Notes under the pieces: model-generated
What the model was told of the DNA's origin: nothing
Database searches by the model: none
The model's input: only the letters and a program-made list of their open reading frames with translations
Part shown: in pieces, positions 49,210 to 50,594 of the stretch
How the letters are laid out: the number at the start of each line of letters is the position of its first letter
Position numbering within the stretch: position 1 is the first letter of the stretch
Source of the DNA: Caldifarciminota bacterium
GTDB taxonomy: Bacteria; Hydrothermota; Tepidihabitantia; SM23-42
DNA length: 50,594 nt
Direction of reading: 5' to 3'
Assembly (NCBI GenBank): GCA_016936155.1
Contig: JAFGPO010000102.1
Location: 1-50,594, forward strand
Position numbers and translations under genes: made by a program

Positions 49210-50439
49210 TTATGCGTCTTCAGATTCCTTTTTCTTGCGCGTACGTTTCGGTTTGCTTTCTTTTTCGGCTGTTTCTTGTTTGTCTTCTTTCTTCTCTCCG
49301 GATGGTTCAGTGGTTGCGACATCCTGGATTTCATCGAGCTTTTCCTCTTTGATCTCAAGCAGATTCTTATCGTCCTTTTTCTTGACCAGTACCGTGAAGA
49401 TCAACGTATTGCCGGCCCAGTAGATCGCGCCTCCGAATGACACGACGAACAGTATGATGAAGTAGTAAATGATCCCCAGAATGAACGAGGAAATCGATCC
49501 AGCCCAGCTTTCGTATGCCGGTATATACTCGCCCGGGAACAGGATATTGACCATACCGATATTATCAAGATACTCGATCAGCATGGTATGAATGTTCTCT
49601 GGATAGATCGGTGGAAGTGCGATCTTAACATAATAAGCAGCGTTCATGAAAATGTTGTCGAGTTTTTCCAAGGGAACAATGATCGCGAAGACGTCATGAC
49701 AAAGGAAGATCGCTTTCGCAGCGAATAATCCCAGGATCCCTATACCCAGACACACAAGGACATGCAGGATCACTTCATACGTGATAAAGCGCCACGGTTG
49801 GTCGTTGATCACAGAGAACGATTCAAAGAGGGTATCAAAGGTATCATTGCCAGTCGTTCCGACGATTGACGGACCGATCAAGAAACAAACGATCGTCACG
49901 ATCACCAGGTAGAGGATGAACATACACACGGCGAATGTCGGGATCGCCATGACCGCAAAGAACAACTGACCTAAATAAGGTATCCATAGAATGAGTGCCA
50001 GTACGATACCCATGAAGATCAGGATAACCATAAAAAGGATGAGGACGAGCGGAGCAAGGATCGTCGATTTTCCACAACGGAGCGTGAACTTGATCGCTTC
50101 TTTGATCTCATAGAAATCATCGCCTTTTAGCTGTTCATACGTTATCTTAGAGACTGCAACTCCGGTGAAGAGCGATATACAGATCCACCAGAGAACGCCA
50201 ACGATATAGATAAGCCAGCTGAACCAGGGCCATTCAACCGGGTACATTGGCACCAATCGGAATGTATCCCATATCTGGCCGATGTCGATACCTGCGACAA
50301 GATACGCAAGGTATGACAATATACCGTATCCGACAAATGCGCAGAGAAAACCGATAAAAGTAACCCATATTTTCTTGGCGCTGAAACCAAGGCGGGCTGC
50401 CCGAAAGACATCTTTGAAGTTGAAATGTAAATTAGTCAC
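49210..50439 (-). CDS. Multi-pass membrane protein with charged C-terminal tail
   Basis: A 409-aa integral membrane protein with about eight hydrophobic segments (for example IWVTFIGFLCAFVGYGILSY, STILAPLVLILFMVILIFMG, VILHVLVCLGIGILGLF, FILGIIYYFIILFVVSFGGA). Not recognised with confidence. The glycerophosphoryl-like and 'DUF' families of repeated cytosolic membrane proteins come to mind but no diagnostic motif is visible. The last ~70 residues are a hydrophilic tail rich in Lys and Glu (KKDDKNLLEIKEEKLDEIQD onward), ending in an RTRKKKESEDA-type sequence. GTG start with AAAGGAGGCGCA upstream and a consensus promoter. Its transcript ends at the hairpin next to era. Confidence 0.7.
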   Translation of the reverse strand: MTNLHFNFKDVFRAARLGFSAKKIWVTFIGFLCAFVGYGILSYLAYLVAGIDIGQIWDTFRLVPMYPVEWPWFSWLIYIVGVLWWICISLFTGVAVSKITYEQLKGDDFYEIKEAIKFTLRCGKSTILAPLVLILFMVILIFMGIVLALILWIPYLGQLFFAVMAIPTFAVCMFILYLVIVTIVCFLIGPSIVGTTGNDTFDTLFESFSVINDQPWRFITYEVILHVLVCLGIGILGLFAAKAIFLCHDVFAIIVPLEKLDNIFMNAAYYVKIALPPIYPENIHTMLIEYLDNIGMVNILFPGEYIPAYESWAGSISSFILGIIYYFIILFVVSFGGAIYWAGNTLIFTVLVKKKDDKNLLEIKEEKLDEIQDVATTEPSGEKKEDKQETAEKESKPKRTRKKKESEDA

Positions 50440-50462
50440 TGCGCCTCCTTTATATTTGTTGT

Positions 50463-50490
50463 ATTATAATCATTATCTTTTTTTTGTCAA
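50463..50490 (-). promoter_or_regulatory. Promoter of the multi-pass membrane protein gene
   Basis: Minus strand: TTGACA (50485-50490), 16-bp spacer, TATAAT (50463-50468); leader ~20 nt with AAAGGAGG. Confidence 0.85.
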
Positions 50491-50594
50491 TAGTACTACT
50501 TTTAAGGCAGCTTTGCCGAATGAAAATTTTTCTCACCTTTAGAGTTATTGGTTTCCATTCAGAAAATCAGCGGTTCGGTCCCTGTTGAGGATTA

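Overview
The window looks like a chromosomal segment of an uncultured bacterium of the FCB/WOR-3 (Stahlbacteria-like) type. This is inferred from gene content only: seven secreted proteins end in a type IX secretion (T9SS)/FlgD-like sorting domain, two of them are gingipain-like C25 peptidases, and there is a long eukaryote-like IleRS, an archaeal-type adenosine-specific kinase and two giant zinc-ribbon/cyclase/ATPase/TPR proteins. The code is standard and gene density is high. There is one tRNA (Lys, TTT), no rRNA, no CRISPR array and no intact insertion sequence.

Layout. 1-9162: end of a surface repeat protein, a C25 peptidase, a BNR-like protein preceded by a 24-codon leader ORF, an LVIVD-repeat protein, a truncated CGGC protein and a small lipoprotein. 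9484-13317: lipoprotein serpin, NYN-domain protein, and an overlapping PhoU/TrkA_C + MgtE-like pair. 13444-20172: a frameshifted kelch protein, a regulator joining a transposase-like HTH to TPRs and a SARP/BTAD output domain, a membrane protein, a second kelch protein, an ICMT-like methyltransferase, a 35-aa very basic microprotein and a cold-shock protein. 20459-33503: two paralogous cyclase/ATPase/TPR proteins flank a BNR protein broken by one in-frame TGA, a divergent arsR-permease-thioredoxin operon, and a beta-helix protein. 33591-39578: ileS, a DsbD/CcdA-like protein with two extra thioredoxin modules plus a small partner, and tRNA-Lys. 39870-43521: dTDP-deoxysugar genes in the order rmlD-A-C-B. 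43762-50439: asnA, a C25/BNR T9SS protein, then a multi-pass membrane protein, era and adenosine-specific kinase.

Expression signals are unusually legible. More than twenty sigma70-like promoters can be read by eye, and nearly all have a 16-bp spacer between TTGACA-like and TATAAT-like boxes. They fall into two classes. Secreted and most housekeeping genes have a Shine-Dalgarno leader. Six genes (serpin, arsR, both cyclases, the DsbD-like gene, rmlD) have the -10 box only 5-6 nt before ATG and no Shine-Dalgarno, as expected for leaderless mRNAs.

Many gene 3' ends carry short degenerate arrays with about a 7-nt period in three sequence flavours (TAGCGTT-like, ACCAATG-like, ATTTAGT-like). These resemble the heptanucleotide STRR repeats known from cyanobacteria. 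Other dispersed short repeats sit in the larger gaps.
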